Shown piece after piece: positions 1-5,565 of a stretch of 16,356 nt of DNA (positions are counted from its first letter, which is position 1; every line of letters begins with the position of its first letter). Location: the NCBI GenBank assembly GCA_040289295.1, contig PSLA01000035.1:1-16356 (forward strand), read 5' to 3'. Source of the DNA: J051 sp040289295 (lineage in GTDB: Bacteria; Armatimonadota; Fimbriimonadia; Fimbriimonadales; ATM1). The position numbers and the translations under genes were made by a program. The notes under the pieces are model-generated. The model worked only from the letters and a program-made list of their open reading frames with translations. It made no database searches and was not told the DNA's origin.

Positions 1-1
1 T

Positions 2-49
2 GGGGAACTTGCAGAAGTGCTCCGCGAGCTCGTCAGTCCAGTCTACTAG
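2..49 (+). CDS. Possible C-terminal tail of an unidentified gene (left edge)
   Basis: Reading from base 2, the plus strand is open to a TAG at 47-49 and encodes an amphipathic tail (GELAEVLRELVSPVY). It would end 5 bases before the minus-strand gene that stops at 55, a normal convergent layout. Only 15 residues are visible and no family can be named. It may be chance. Confidence 0.22.
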   Translation, partial: GELAEVLRELVSPVY

Positions 50-54
50 GGCGG

Positions 55-585
55 TCAGGACTGCTGCAGAGACGGCGTGGAGAGCTGCGCAAGCTGCACC
101 GGCACAGGGCGGCGGAAGAAGGCATCAACACGCCGGTAGTACTCCTCGCCGGCCACCACACGGCATTGGACGTGGTCGCACTGGGGGATGAGCCAGAGCT
201 CCTTTGGCTCACCGGCCGCTCTGTAGAGCTGCTCGCTATTGGCAGCATGGACCAGGCCATCGTCGTAGCCATGGATAAGCAGCACCGGCCGGGGCGCGAT
301 GGCGCCGATGCACTCCACCGGCTTCACGTCGGTAACGTGGGCGCCAGTAAAGAGCTGGGCAAAAGCGACCACCGGCCGGGCGAAAAGCCAGCCCGGCGCG
401 TGGACGAACGCCTCAAAGGCACTCTGGAGCGCCTGCTCGAGCGTGGCAAAGGGACAGTCGGCCACTATCCAGCGCAGGGTAGGGCAGATGGCGGCAGCCA
501 TGATCGCCGCGGCCATCCCCACGAGGAAGATGCCGAACAGGTTCTCGATGAGCGAGAAGGCTGCCTGGCGCTTACCCACTACCAT
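55..585 (-). CDS. Pilin-like N-terminus fused to C-terminal half of an alpha/beta hydrolase
   Basis: From the ATG at 585 this is 176 residues. A GTG at 579 is an equally good start, with AAGGGGG 8 nt before it. Residues 1-28 look like a type IV prepilin: a short basic leader (GKRQAA), then FSLIENLFGIFLVGM. Cleavage would fall between A9 and F10, putting E14 at the conserved Glu+5, followed by a hydrophobic helix. From about residue 25 it reads as the second half of an alpha/beta hydrolase: AAAIMAAA, then VADCPFATLEQAL (41-53), the acid region HGYDD (105-109, HGxxD with D109) and the histidine region CDH (H138). The nucleophile elbow GxSxG and everything before it are absent, so the catalytic triad lacks its Ser. 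It lies 108 bases downstream of a bona fide pilin on the same strand. It may be a deletion fusion, a decaying gene or an assembly chimera. If expressed, an inner-membrane-anchored inactive hydrolase domain is expected. Confidence 0.6.
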   Translation of the reverse strand: MVVGKRQAAFSLIENLFGIFLVGMAAAIMAAAICPTLRWIVADCPFATLEQALQSAFEAFVHAPGWLFARPVVAFAQLFTGAHVTDVKPVECIGAIAPRPVLLIHGYDDGLVHAANSEQLYRAAGEPKELWLIPQCDHVQCRVVAGEEYYRRVDAFFRRPVPVQLAQLSTPSLQQS

Positions 586-609
586 TACCCCCTTGTGCAA
601 GATCGCATA

Positions 610-667
610 GGACGGCAACCCCGCCGGGCAGCCCAGTTCTGTTGCTACCCGCGAAGGGCTGCCGTCC
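610..667. repeat. Long-range inverted repeat between pilin and the fusion gene
   Basis: Perfect 8-base arms GGACGGCA (610-617) and TGCCGTCC (660-667) enclose 42 bases. Inside are nested complementary segments CAGCCC (629-634) and GGGCTG (656-661), and an alternative small hairpin GGGC-A-GCCC (626-634). On minus-strand RNA this could fold just upstream of the fusion gene's ribosome-binding site. There is no U-tract, so it is not a typical terminator. Its role is unknown; it could be an mRNA processing or attenuation structure. Confidence 0.4.
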
Positions 668-693
668 AACCTTCCAAAGAGCGGTCCGTGTCC

Positions 694-1035
694 TTAGAGG
701 ACGTGGCCGCTGATTGTGCAGGTCGGGTCCCTACCGACGCTACCAATCGTGTATGTGCCGCCCGACGGGCACTCAGGCTGCTTCCGGATGTAGTTCGGGA
801 CGATATCGGCCCAGGCCACGGCTGCCCCCTCCGCCGCCTTGTTGTCCATCGCCCACTGCTCCTTGGCCGCGTCGATCTGGCGCAGGTTGGCGATACAGGA
901 CTTCGTTCTCGAGGTCTCACGCGCCTTGATGAAGTTCGGCACCGCGATCGCAAGCAGAATGCCGATGATCAAGACGACGATCATGATTTCGACCAGGGTG
1001 AAACCCCGGCGTCGCTTCTTGCTTAGCAAGTTCAT
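694..1035 (-). CDS. Type IV pilin / type II secretion pseudopilin-like protein
   Basis: 113 residues from the ATG at 1035. GGAGG lies about 11 nt upstream, and a longer in-frame start at 1095 is unlikely because it would bury the leader. The prepilin signal is textbook: basic leader MNLLSKKRRRG, cleavage G11|F12, mature TLVEIMIVVLIIGILLAI with Glu+5 at E16. This is the substrate of a PilD/GspO-type peptidase and is assembled from the inner membrane. The globular part is short. It contains KSCIANLRQIDAAKEQWA (46-62) and a C-terminal CPSGGTY (89-95) with a second Cys at 106, probably a disulfide loop. Proteins of this layout are common in Armatimonadota, Verrucomicrobia and Planctomycetes. Whether it serves pili, secretion or DNA uptake cannot be told: no assembly ATPase or secretin is in view. 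A possible sigma-54 promoter lies about 250 bases upstream. Confidence 0.88.
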   Translation of the reverse strand: MNLLSKKRRRGFTLVEIMIVVLIIGILLAIAVPNFIKARETSRTKSCIANLRQIDAAKEQWAMDNKAAEGAAVAWADIVPNYIRKQPECPSGGTYTIGSVGRDPTCTISGHVL

Positions 1036-1152
1036 GTGACTTAAATCCTCCATACGTGTTGATTTCGATTCGACTAAGGACCTAGCCGCTCTCACGGTGA
1101 AAGGTTCCGCTCCTCGGCGTAATCCAACCTGTTACGATTGTCGGTTTGAGCC

Positions 1153-1258
1153 TTTCCACACTTGAGAGTGGAAAACCGGTTGCTTGCCTGCTTCGAGATG
1201 GGCAGGCCTGCGCAGAAAACTTCCACGATTCGTGGCACGCGTGCCTGCGGAAAACTTC
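1153..1258. repeat. Cluster of four inverted repeats and one direct repeat
   Basis: IR1 is TTTCCAC (1153-1159) / GTGGAAA (1168-1174). IR2 is GCCTGC (1186-1191) / GCAGGC (1202-1207). IR3 is CCACGA-T-TCGTGG (1223-1235). IR4 is the perfect 12-base palindrome GGCACGCGTGCC (1234-1245), sharing two bases with IR3. A direct repeat GCCTGCG-(CA)-GAAAACTTC occurs at 1206-1223 and 1243-1258, with the CA absent in the second copy. All of this sits in about 105 noncoding bases. TTTCCACA in IR1 resembles the core of a DnaA box (TTATCCACA). Likely roles are operators for one or more dimeric regulators or an initiator-type binding array. Confidence 0.6.
1169..1184 (+). promoter_or_regulatory. Candidate sigma-54 (-24/-12) promoter toward the DnaA-like gene
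   Basis: TGGAAAACCGGTTGCT matches the sigma-54 consensus TGGCACRNNNNTTGCW at 10 of 12 informative positions. The GG and GC are exactly 10 bases apart. It points right, and transcription would begin near 1195, leaving a long leader before 1447. Its left edge overlaps the right arm of IR1. The window encodes RpoN, so the sigma factor exists in this genome. A match of this quality can still occur by chance. Confidence 0.35.
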
Positions 1259-1285
1259 AGAGAAGTTCACGGAGAGATAAAAACG

Positions 1286-1301
1286 AGCAAAAAACTTTCC
1301 T
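1286..1301 (-). promoter_or_regulatory. Candidate sigma-54 (-24/-12) promoter toward the pilin gene
   Basis: On the minus strand, AGGAAAGTTTTTTGCT has GG and GC exactly 10 bases apart and an intact TTGCT. It matches 9 of 12 informative consensus positions. Transcription would start near 1275 and run left through the palindrome cluster to the pilin start at 1035. Sigma-54 control of major pilins is well established in Pseudomonas and Myxococcus, which makes this plausible but not proven. Confidence 0.3.
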
Positions 1302-1446
1302 TTCCTCCGAGTTTGGGCGATTTATCCCCCCAATGCAGCCTTCCTTGGCGGTTGCTGCCCCGTCGTATTTGCGGACACAATGTGCGAGCCGGGTGCGGGC
1401 GGGACGCAGGGGATTGGCTTTCCCATCCGGACAGTGAGGGACTTCC

Positions 1447-2448
1447 ATGGGAGTGCACGTATCCGCAATTCGGACTGGGGAGAGGCCAGCGGCGGCTTGG
1501 GCTGTCAGCGCGGAGTCTTGGGCGCGCAGTAGGGGCATCGCCTGCGTCGAATCGAACAAGGACGCCGTCGAAAAGGTGGTCGCATGGGCAAGGGGCGAGG
1601 TAGCGTTTCTCGTTCTTTCGGGTTGTGCCGGATGGGGCAAGACGCATCTTGCTTCCGAAGCCGCCGAGTTGGCGAGAGGACTTGGCTACTCGGTGCAGGT
1701 GCCGTGCCCGGCTCAGTCTCCGTCGTCGGGCGAGATGCTGGTTCTGGACTTCTGTTCAGGCCTTCGGCCGCGGACGCGCGGCGCAACCCAGTTCGCCGCT
1801 CTGCTTGAGCGTCGCCTGCGCGCGGGTCAGGGTACGCTTTTGGTGCTGAGCGCGGAATGTGGCTGCTTCCGTCTGCCCTCAGCGTCCAAGTGGGCGCATG
1901 CCTGCATTCACGAGCCTTCGCGCTCTGAGCGCCTGGCGATCGCAGCCGCGATCTGCCGGAGGCTCGGGTTCTTCCTTGGCGAGCAGAGCCTCGCGCAAGT
2001 GGTGCACATGGTCGATGGCGACGGTCACCGCTTGTTTGGATCACTCCAGCGGCTCGCGTTTCATGCGGAGAAAGGGACGCCGTTGAACAACCAGCCGATT
2101 CGGATTGCGGGGCTGCTACATCCCCACGCAGCGGGAGTCAACGGCCACGACGTGCGTGACATTGTCACCAACGCTGCGGGCCAGACCGGCGCACGTGGTA
2201 TCCTGCCGGCGCTGCACCCGAACGAACGGACGATTGCACTCGCCGCGTACGTCTTATCAAGGGAAGCGCTTCTTTGCGAAGCGCTGATCGGGGAGTATTT
2301 CGGGATTCCTCAGTGCAGTGTTTACGGAATGATTCAGCACGTTCGGGAGTTTGTAGACGAGGGCGATGGCCGAGTTCGCCGGTGCCTCGAAAGGATTCGG
2401 GCGCTGGCCGGGAGAGAACTGTGTGAAAACGCCAGCAAAACAACCTGA
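1447..2448 (+). CDS. Divergent DnaA-like AAA+ protein
   Basis: 333 residues from the ATG at 1447, preceded by GTGAGGG. The order follows DnaA domains III and IV. Walker A is GCAGWGKTH (59-67). A weak Walker B LVLDF (98-102) has only D101, where DnaA has DD. A sensor-1-like strand is LLVLSAE (131-137). A lid contains SERLAIAAAICRRLGF (160-175), and GDGHRLFGSLQRL (191-203) sits where DnaA has its R-x-L-E-G sensor 2. The C-terminal part HPNERTIALAAYVLSREALL (257-276) and IGEYFGIPQCSVYGMI (281-296) aligns with the DnaA domain IV signature. However, the base-contacting Asp-His-Ser/Thr of the GxDHSTV motif reads PQCSV here. DnaA domains I-II are absent, and the protein is shorter than a typical DnaA (about 450 residues). 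I infer a paralog with a regulatory or specialised replication role, not the housekeeping initiator. DnaA-box binding is doubtful. Confidence 0.65.
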   Translation: MGVHVSAIRTGERPAAAWAVSAESWARSRGIACVESNKDAVEKVVAWARGEVAFLVLSGCAGWGKTHLASEAAELARGLGYSVQVPCPAQSPSSGEMLVLDFCSGLRPRTRGATQFAALLERRLRAGQGTLLVLSAECGCFRLPSASKWAHACIHEPSRSERLAIAAAICRRLGFFLGEQSLAQVVHMVDGDGHRLFGSLQRLAFHAEKGTPLNNQPIRIAGLLHPHAAGVNGHDVRDIVTNAAGQTGARGILPALHPNERTIALAAYVLSREALLCEALIGEYFGIPQCSVYGMIQHVREFVDEGDGRVRRCLERIRALAGRELCENASKTT

Positions 2449-2520
2449 TTTTGGGCAAGGAAGCGACATAGAAGGCTTGAGATCACACGCCGCCGGGCGC
2501 AAATCCGATACCCTTGTTGG

Positions 2521-2539
2521 AAGCGAGCATCGCTCGCTT
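2521..2539 (+). repeat. Perfect hairpin just upstream of the GGDEF gene
   Basis: AAGCGAGC-ATC-GCTCGCTT has 8-base perfect arms and a 3-base loop. It ends 9 bases before the chosen ATG at 2549 and lies in the 100-base gap after the DnaA-like gene. It occupies the position where a Shine-Dalgarno would be. It could limit translation of the diguanylate cyclase or be an mRNA processing site. No U-tract follows, so intrinsic termination is unlikely. Confidence 0.5.
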
Positions 2540-2548
2540 GGTGTCGGC

Positions 2549-3832
2549 ATGAAGACGGTCAGGGATCTGGCTCTCTGGCCACTCTGGGTCAACCCAGAAC
2601 ATCGCGTCCGGAGCGCCGTGCTTCTGATGAGGGGTCACGGGGTGAACGCGCTCGGCGTGCTGTCTGGGGAGGCCTTCGTCGGCGTCCTCCATTTGGAGGA
2701 CCTCGTTGGCGTCCCGGACGAGTCCGTGGTGGAGCGGTATGTCAGCCGAGACACGCTCATGGTCAGCCCGGACGACCCCTTGACGCGGGTGGCGGACTTG
2801 ATGGCGCGGGAGAGAACCAACCGCGTCGCGGTCGTGCGTGACGGCGTCTTCTACGGCATCGTATCGGCTCACGACCTACTTGGCGACGTCGCCCGAAACG
2901 TGGACGTAGTAACGAGTCTGCCCTGGAGTGACGCGCTCCGAGAATGGGGAGTTGCGCGACTCGCCGAGGGGCGAGAGATCACGATCCTATTCTTTGACCT
3001 CGACGACTTCGGCGAGTACAACAAGCGATTTGGACACCTCGTTGGCGATCGCGTGCTTAGAAAAGTTGCCGAAGAGATGCTCTTGGCGACGGATCCGCAA
3101 CGAGACTTGGTCTGCCGTTATGCAGGAGACGAGTTTGTGGTTGCTACGCTCCGGCTTCGTCCCGAGGCGGAGTCGCTCGCGCAAGTTATCCTCAACCGAT
3201 TGAACGGCACGCTGGTTGAGGGGGGCTCTAAGCCGATTGCTCTCAGCGTTGGCATCTTTGGCGGCAGGCGCACGCGGGAGAGGGAGAACGTTCACCTCGC
3301 CAGTACTCTGGACAACCTCATCAACCGCGCCAGCCAGGAATGCATGGCGGCTAAGAAGGTGAAGACGCCATCGCAGGAGCAAACGCCACGGGCAGCCGCA
3401 GGTGTGCAGCCCGCGGGGGAGGGTTCCCAACCCGCCCTCCTGCCCAAGCGAGCGGAGACTGGCGACTTTCGACTTGAGGCGGTGTCCGTCTCTCCGGTTG
3501 AGGGAAGATACAACGCCACCGCCATCGTGCGCCACGGCGAACGGTCAGCAGCGGGCAACTGCTATCGCGCGGGAACGGTTGCTGAGGCGGCGGTAAAGGC
3601 AGTACGCGAGGCCGTCGCGGAACTCCGCGGCTCGCTCGTGACTCCCGACCTCGAGGACGTGTTGGTCGGCGAACGCGACGGCGCACCCAGATTCGTGACC
3701 GTGGTCGCTGGTTGGCATGGCGGGGCCGGTGCGTCGACCCAGTTGGTCACCGGAGACGAAGCATATGCGGCGGCGCAGGCGGCTCTACTTGCCGTCGCCC
3801 AGGCCCTCGCTCAGCAGACAGAGACGGAGTGA
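2549..3832 (+). CDS. CBS-CBS-GGDEF diguanylate cyclase with unknown C-terminal domain
   Basis: 427 residues from the ATG at 2549. The frame is open back to 2366 inside the upstream gene, but MKTVRDLALWPLWVNPEHRV is a natural CBS-domain start. Two CBS motifs fill roughly 1-60 and 61-118 (SPDDPLTRVADLMARERTNR, 73-92), predicting adenine-nucleotide sensing. The GGDEF domain spans about 143-262. The metal Asp is D150 in FFDLDDF, and the active loop is YAGDEF (191-196); AGDEF is an accepted active variant. The inhibitory RxxD I-site is not conserved: the residue before LVCRY is D, but position -3 is P. After a Pro/Gln/Ala-rich linker (about 268-305) comes a 115-residue alpha/beta domain (306-422) that I do not recognise. 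It has alternating strands and Ala-rich helices (TVAEAAVKAVREAVAEL, 343-359; AYAAAQAALLAVAQAL, 405-420). It probably makes cyclic-di-GMP in the cytosol in response to nucleotide state. It sits between the DnaA-like and ARC genes on the same strand. Confidence 0.82.
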   Translation: MKTVRDLALWPLWVNPEHRVRSAVLLMRGHGVNALGVLSGEAFVGVLHLEDLVGVPDESVVERYVSRDTLMVSPDDPLTRVADLMARERTNRVAVVRDGVFYGIVSAHDLLGDVARNVDVVTSLPWSDALREWGVARLAEGREITILFFDLDDFGEYNKRFGHLVGDRVLRKVAEEMLLATDPQRDLVCRYAGDEFVVATLRLRPEAESLAQVILNRLNGTLVEGGSKPIALSVGIFGGRRTRERENVHLASTLDNLINRASQECMAAKKVKTPSQEQTPRAAAGVQPAGEGSQPALLPKRAETGDFRLEAVSVSPVEGRYNATAIVRHGERSAAGNCYRAGTVAEAAVKAVREAVAELRGSLVTPDLEDVLVGERDGAPRFVTVVAGWHGGAGASTQLVTGDEAYAAAQAALLAVAQALAQQTETE

Positions 3833-3855
3833 GATGCCTCGGCGCCGACTTGCCG

Positions 3856-3861
3856 TAGAAT
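3856..3861 (+). promoter_or_regulatory. Putative -10 hexamer for leaderless ARC transcript
   Basis: TAGAAT ends exactly 7 nt before the GTG start at 3869, in the 36-base gap after the GGDEF gene. No Shine-Dalgarno precedes the GTG. The same hexamer-to-start spacing recurs upstream of three other genes in the window, supporting leaderless initiation at the start codon. Confidence 0.5.
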
Positions 3862-3868
3862 AGCCATA

Positions 3869-5515
3869 GTGTCAGACGAATCTCGCTCCCTAAGGCTTCT
3901 CGACGAGGTGATCCGCATGGTTCCCGAGGAGAACCAGCGCCTGCGCAACTACCTCGCAGCATTGCGCGAGTCGCTTGAGCAGGACGGAAAGGATGCCACC
4001 AAGACCCGCCAGATGATCGCCGAGTACGAAGCGGCCTATGAGAAACTGACATCTCCCGCAAACCGTGTGGGCGTCTTCCTTTCGCTGTTGGAGGAGGGGA
4101 TCGCCCTCATCGCTGTCGGAGACACCGAGTTCGTCGCGTCCGTTGACCCAAACCTAAACGCCGATGAATTGAAGACGGGCGTGCGCGTGAAAGTGAACGA
4201 CGCGTACGCGGTGGTTGGCGTGCTGCCGCCTCACTCCGGTGGACAGGTGATGAAGGTCTCTGAACTGTTGGAGCAGGGGCGTCTGCGCGTGAGCCAAGAC
4301 CCTTCCGGCTCGGTGGGTCGGGTCGTCTCGCGCGGCGCGGCCATCGAAGAGGCCACCATCCGCCCCGGCGACGAGGTGCGGATCGAGCCGAACTTCAAGG
4401 TCGCGCTCGAACACTATCCGCAGGCGGAGACGCGAGAGTACTTCTATGAAGAGGTTCAGGAGATCCCCTGGGATGCAATTGGAGGACAGGACGAGGCGAT
4501 CGAACTGATTCGAAACACGATCGAGTACCCTCTCCTCCATCCCCAACTGTTTGAGCGCTTCGACAAAAAACCCATCAAGGGGATCCTTCTGTATGGCCCA
4601 CCTGGATGTGGCAAGACGCTCATCGGCAAGGCGACCGCGCACAACGTGGCGAAGGAGTACAGCCGCGTGCTCGGGAAGGAAGTGCGAGAGTATTTTATGT
4701 ATATCAGCGGGCCGAAGATCCTCAACATGTGGCTCGGAGAGACCGAGCGCATGGTCCGCGAGATCTTCCAGACCGCGCGCCGCCAAGCGAAGGACGGGCG
4801 ACTCGTGTTCATCTTCTTCGACGAAGCAGAGAGCGTTTTGCGCACTCGCTCGAGCGGGCGCTGGCTGAACATCAGCAACACCGTGGTGCCACAGTTTTGC
4901 GCCGAACTCGACGGGCTGGTCGAGTTGGAGAACGTCGTGCTGATGCTGACGAGCAACCGACCCGACTACATTGACCCTGCGATCCTGCGGCCGGAGCGAA
5001 TCGATCGAAAAGTGAAGATCAAGCGGCCGGACATGGAAGCAGCCCGCCGCATCTTCGACATCTACCTGAAACCGGGTCTGCCGCTCGACCCGGAGGCGCT
5101 CGCTGCCGAAGCGGGCGACGTCGAGGCGCTTCGCTCGTGCCTGATCGACACCATTACGTCGTTTCTCTGGCGCACTGCGCCGGAGACGGAGTTCGTTCGC
5201 GTGTACTTTCGGAACGGCTTGAGCGCCACGCTGTATTGGAAGGACCTCGTCAGCGGTGCACTCATCAAGTCGGTGGTGGACCGGGCGAAGGACAAGGCGA
5301 TCAAGCGCGCAATCCTCGACCCCGAGAAGGAACACGGCATCAGCCTCGAAGACCTGCAGCAGGCCATACGCGAGGAGTATCAGGAGAACGAGATCTTCCC
5401 GCAGAGTGACAGCCAGGAGGACTGGCTGAGACTGCTCGACTTCGAGGAGGAGAACGTCGTTTCGATCCGCCCGATTCGCTCGGGCGACTCGCGCCGATCC
5501 AGCCCGGTCATTTGA
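3869..5515 (+). CDS. ARC/Mpa-family proteasome-type AAA ATPase
   Basis: 548 residues from GTG 3869. The layout is that of the bacterial proteasome-activating ATPases Mpa/ARC: an N-terminal coiled coil (about 10-62), a tandem OB region (about 65-185), then one AAA module. Walker A is GPPGCGKT (243-250). The pore loop is WLG (288-290), the aromatic-hydrophobic-Gly that grips substrate. Walker B is VFIFFDE (313-319), sensor 1 is N363, and the arginine-finger region is RPERIDR (374-380). The Mpa-specific element FRNGLSATLYWKDLVSGALI (447-466) is present. Such hexamers unfold proteins for a 20S peptidase. Actinobacterial Mpa ends in GQYL, whose penultimate Tyr docks into the 20S ring. This protein ends in SRRSSPVI, without a Tyr near the end, so coupling to a 20S core is uncertain. 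No proteasome subunit, Pup/UBact, Dop or PafA gene is seen in the window. It may act alone, with another peptidase, or with components encoded elsewhere. Confidence 0.88.
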   Translation: MSDESRSLRLLDEVIRMVPEENQRLRNYLAALRESLEQDGKDATKTRQMIAEYEAAYEKLTSPANRVGVFLSLLEEGIALIAVGDTEFVASVDPNLNADELKTGVRVKVNDAYAVVGVLPPHSGGQVMKVSELLEQGRLRVSQDPSGSVGRVVSRGAAIEEATIRPGDEVRIEPNFKVALEHYPQAETREYFYEEVQEIPWDAIGGQDEAIELIRNTIEYPLLHPQLFERFDKKPIKGILLYGPPGCGKTLIGKATAHNVAKEYSRVLGKEVREYFMYISGPKILNMWLGETERMVREIFQTARRQAKDGRLVFIFFDEAESVLRTRSSGRWLNISNTVVPQFCAELDGLVELENVVLMLTSNRPDYIDPAILRPERIDRKVKIKRPDMEAARRIFDIYLKPGLPLDPEALAAEAGDVEALRSCLIDTITSFLWRTAPETEFVRVYFRNGLSATLYWKDLVSGALIKSVVDRAKDKAIKRAILDPEKEHGISLEDLQQAIREEYQENEIFPQSDSQEDWLRLLDFEEENVVSIRPIRSGDSRRSSPVI

Positions 5516-5565
5516 TCGACAATGCTCGCGGGGACGCTCGCGCTCCCTGGAAGAAGGTTGAGCGC

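Larger units (their letters stand above)
1036..1446. other. 411-base divergent intergenic region between pilin and DnaA-like gene
   Basis: I see no credible ORF. The left part (1036-1140) is the pilin leader, with GGAGG at about 1047-1051 on the minus strand. The middle (1150-1260) holds a tight palindrome and repeat cluster. The stretch 1276-1330 is locally A/T-rich, with runs such as ATAAAAACGAGCAAAAAACT and TTTATCC. The right end holds GTGAGGG just before the ATG of the DnaA-like gene. Candidate promoter and repeat elements are listed separately. The combination suggests a regulatory or protein-assembly site rather than a plain promoter gap. Confidence 0.6.

Noticed and set aside
166..1026. 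Plus-strand open frame of 286 codons over the pilin and fusion genes
   Set aside because: It is antisense to two recognisable minus-strand products and shows no domain of its own.
1233..1249. TGGCACG...CTGCG as a sigma-54 promoter
   Set aside because: GG and GC are 11 rather than 10 bases apart, and the sequence is better explained as the palindrome GGCACGCGTGCC.
4154..5335. Long minus-strand open frame (393 codons) opposite the ARC ATPase
   Set aside because: It is fully antisense to a strongly conserved AAA gene, and the composition is that of a shadow frame in GC-rich DNA; no family motif.
5516..5565. Bidirectional terminator between ARC and rpoN
   Set aside because: Only a 4-base GGGA/TCCC stem with a mismatched interior and no T-runs on either side.
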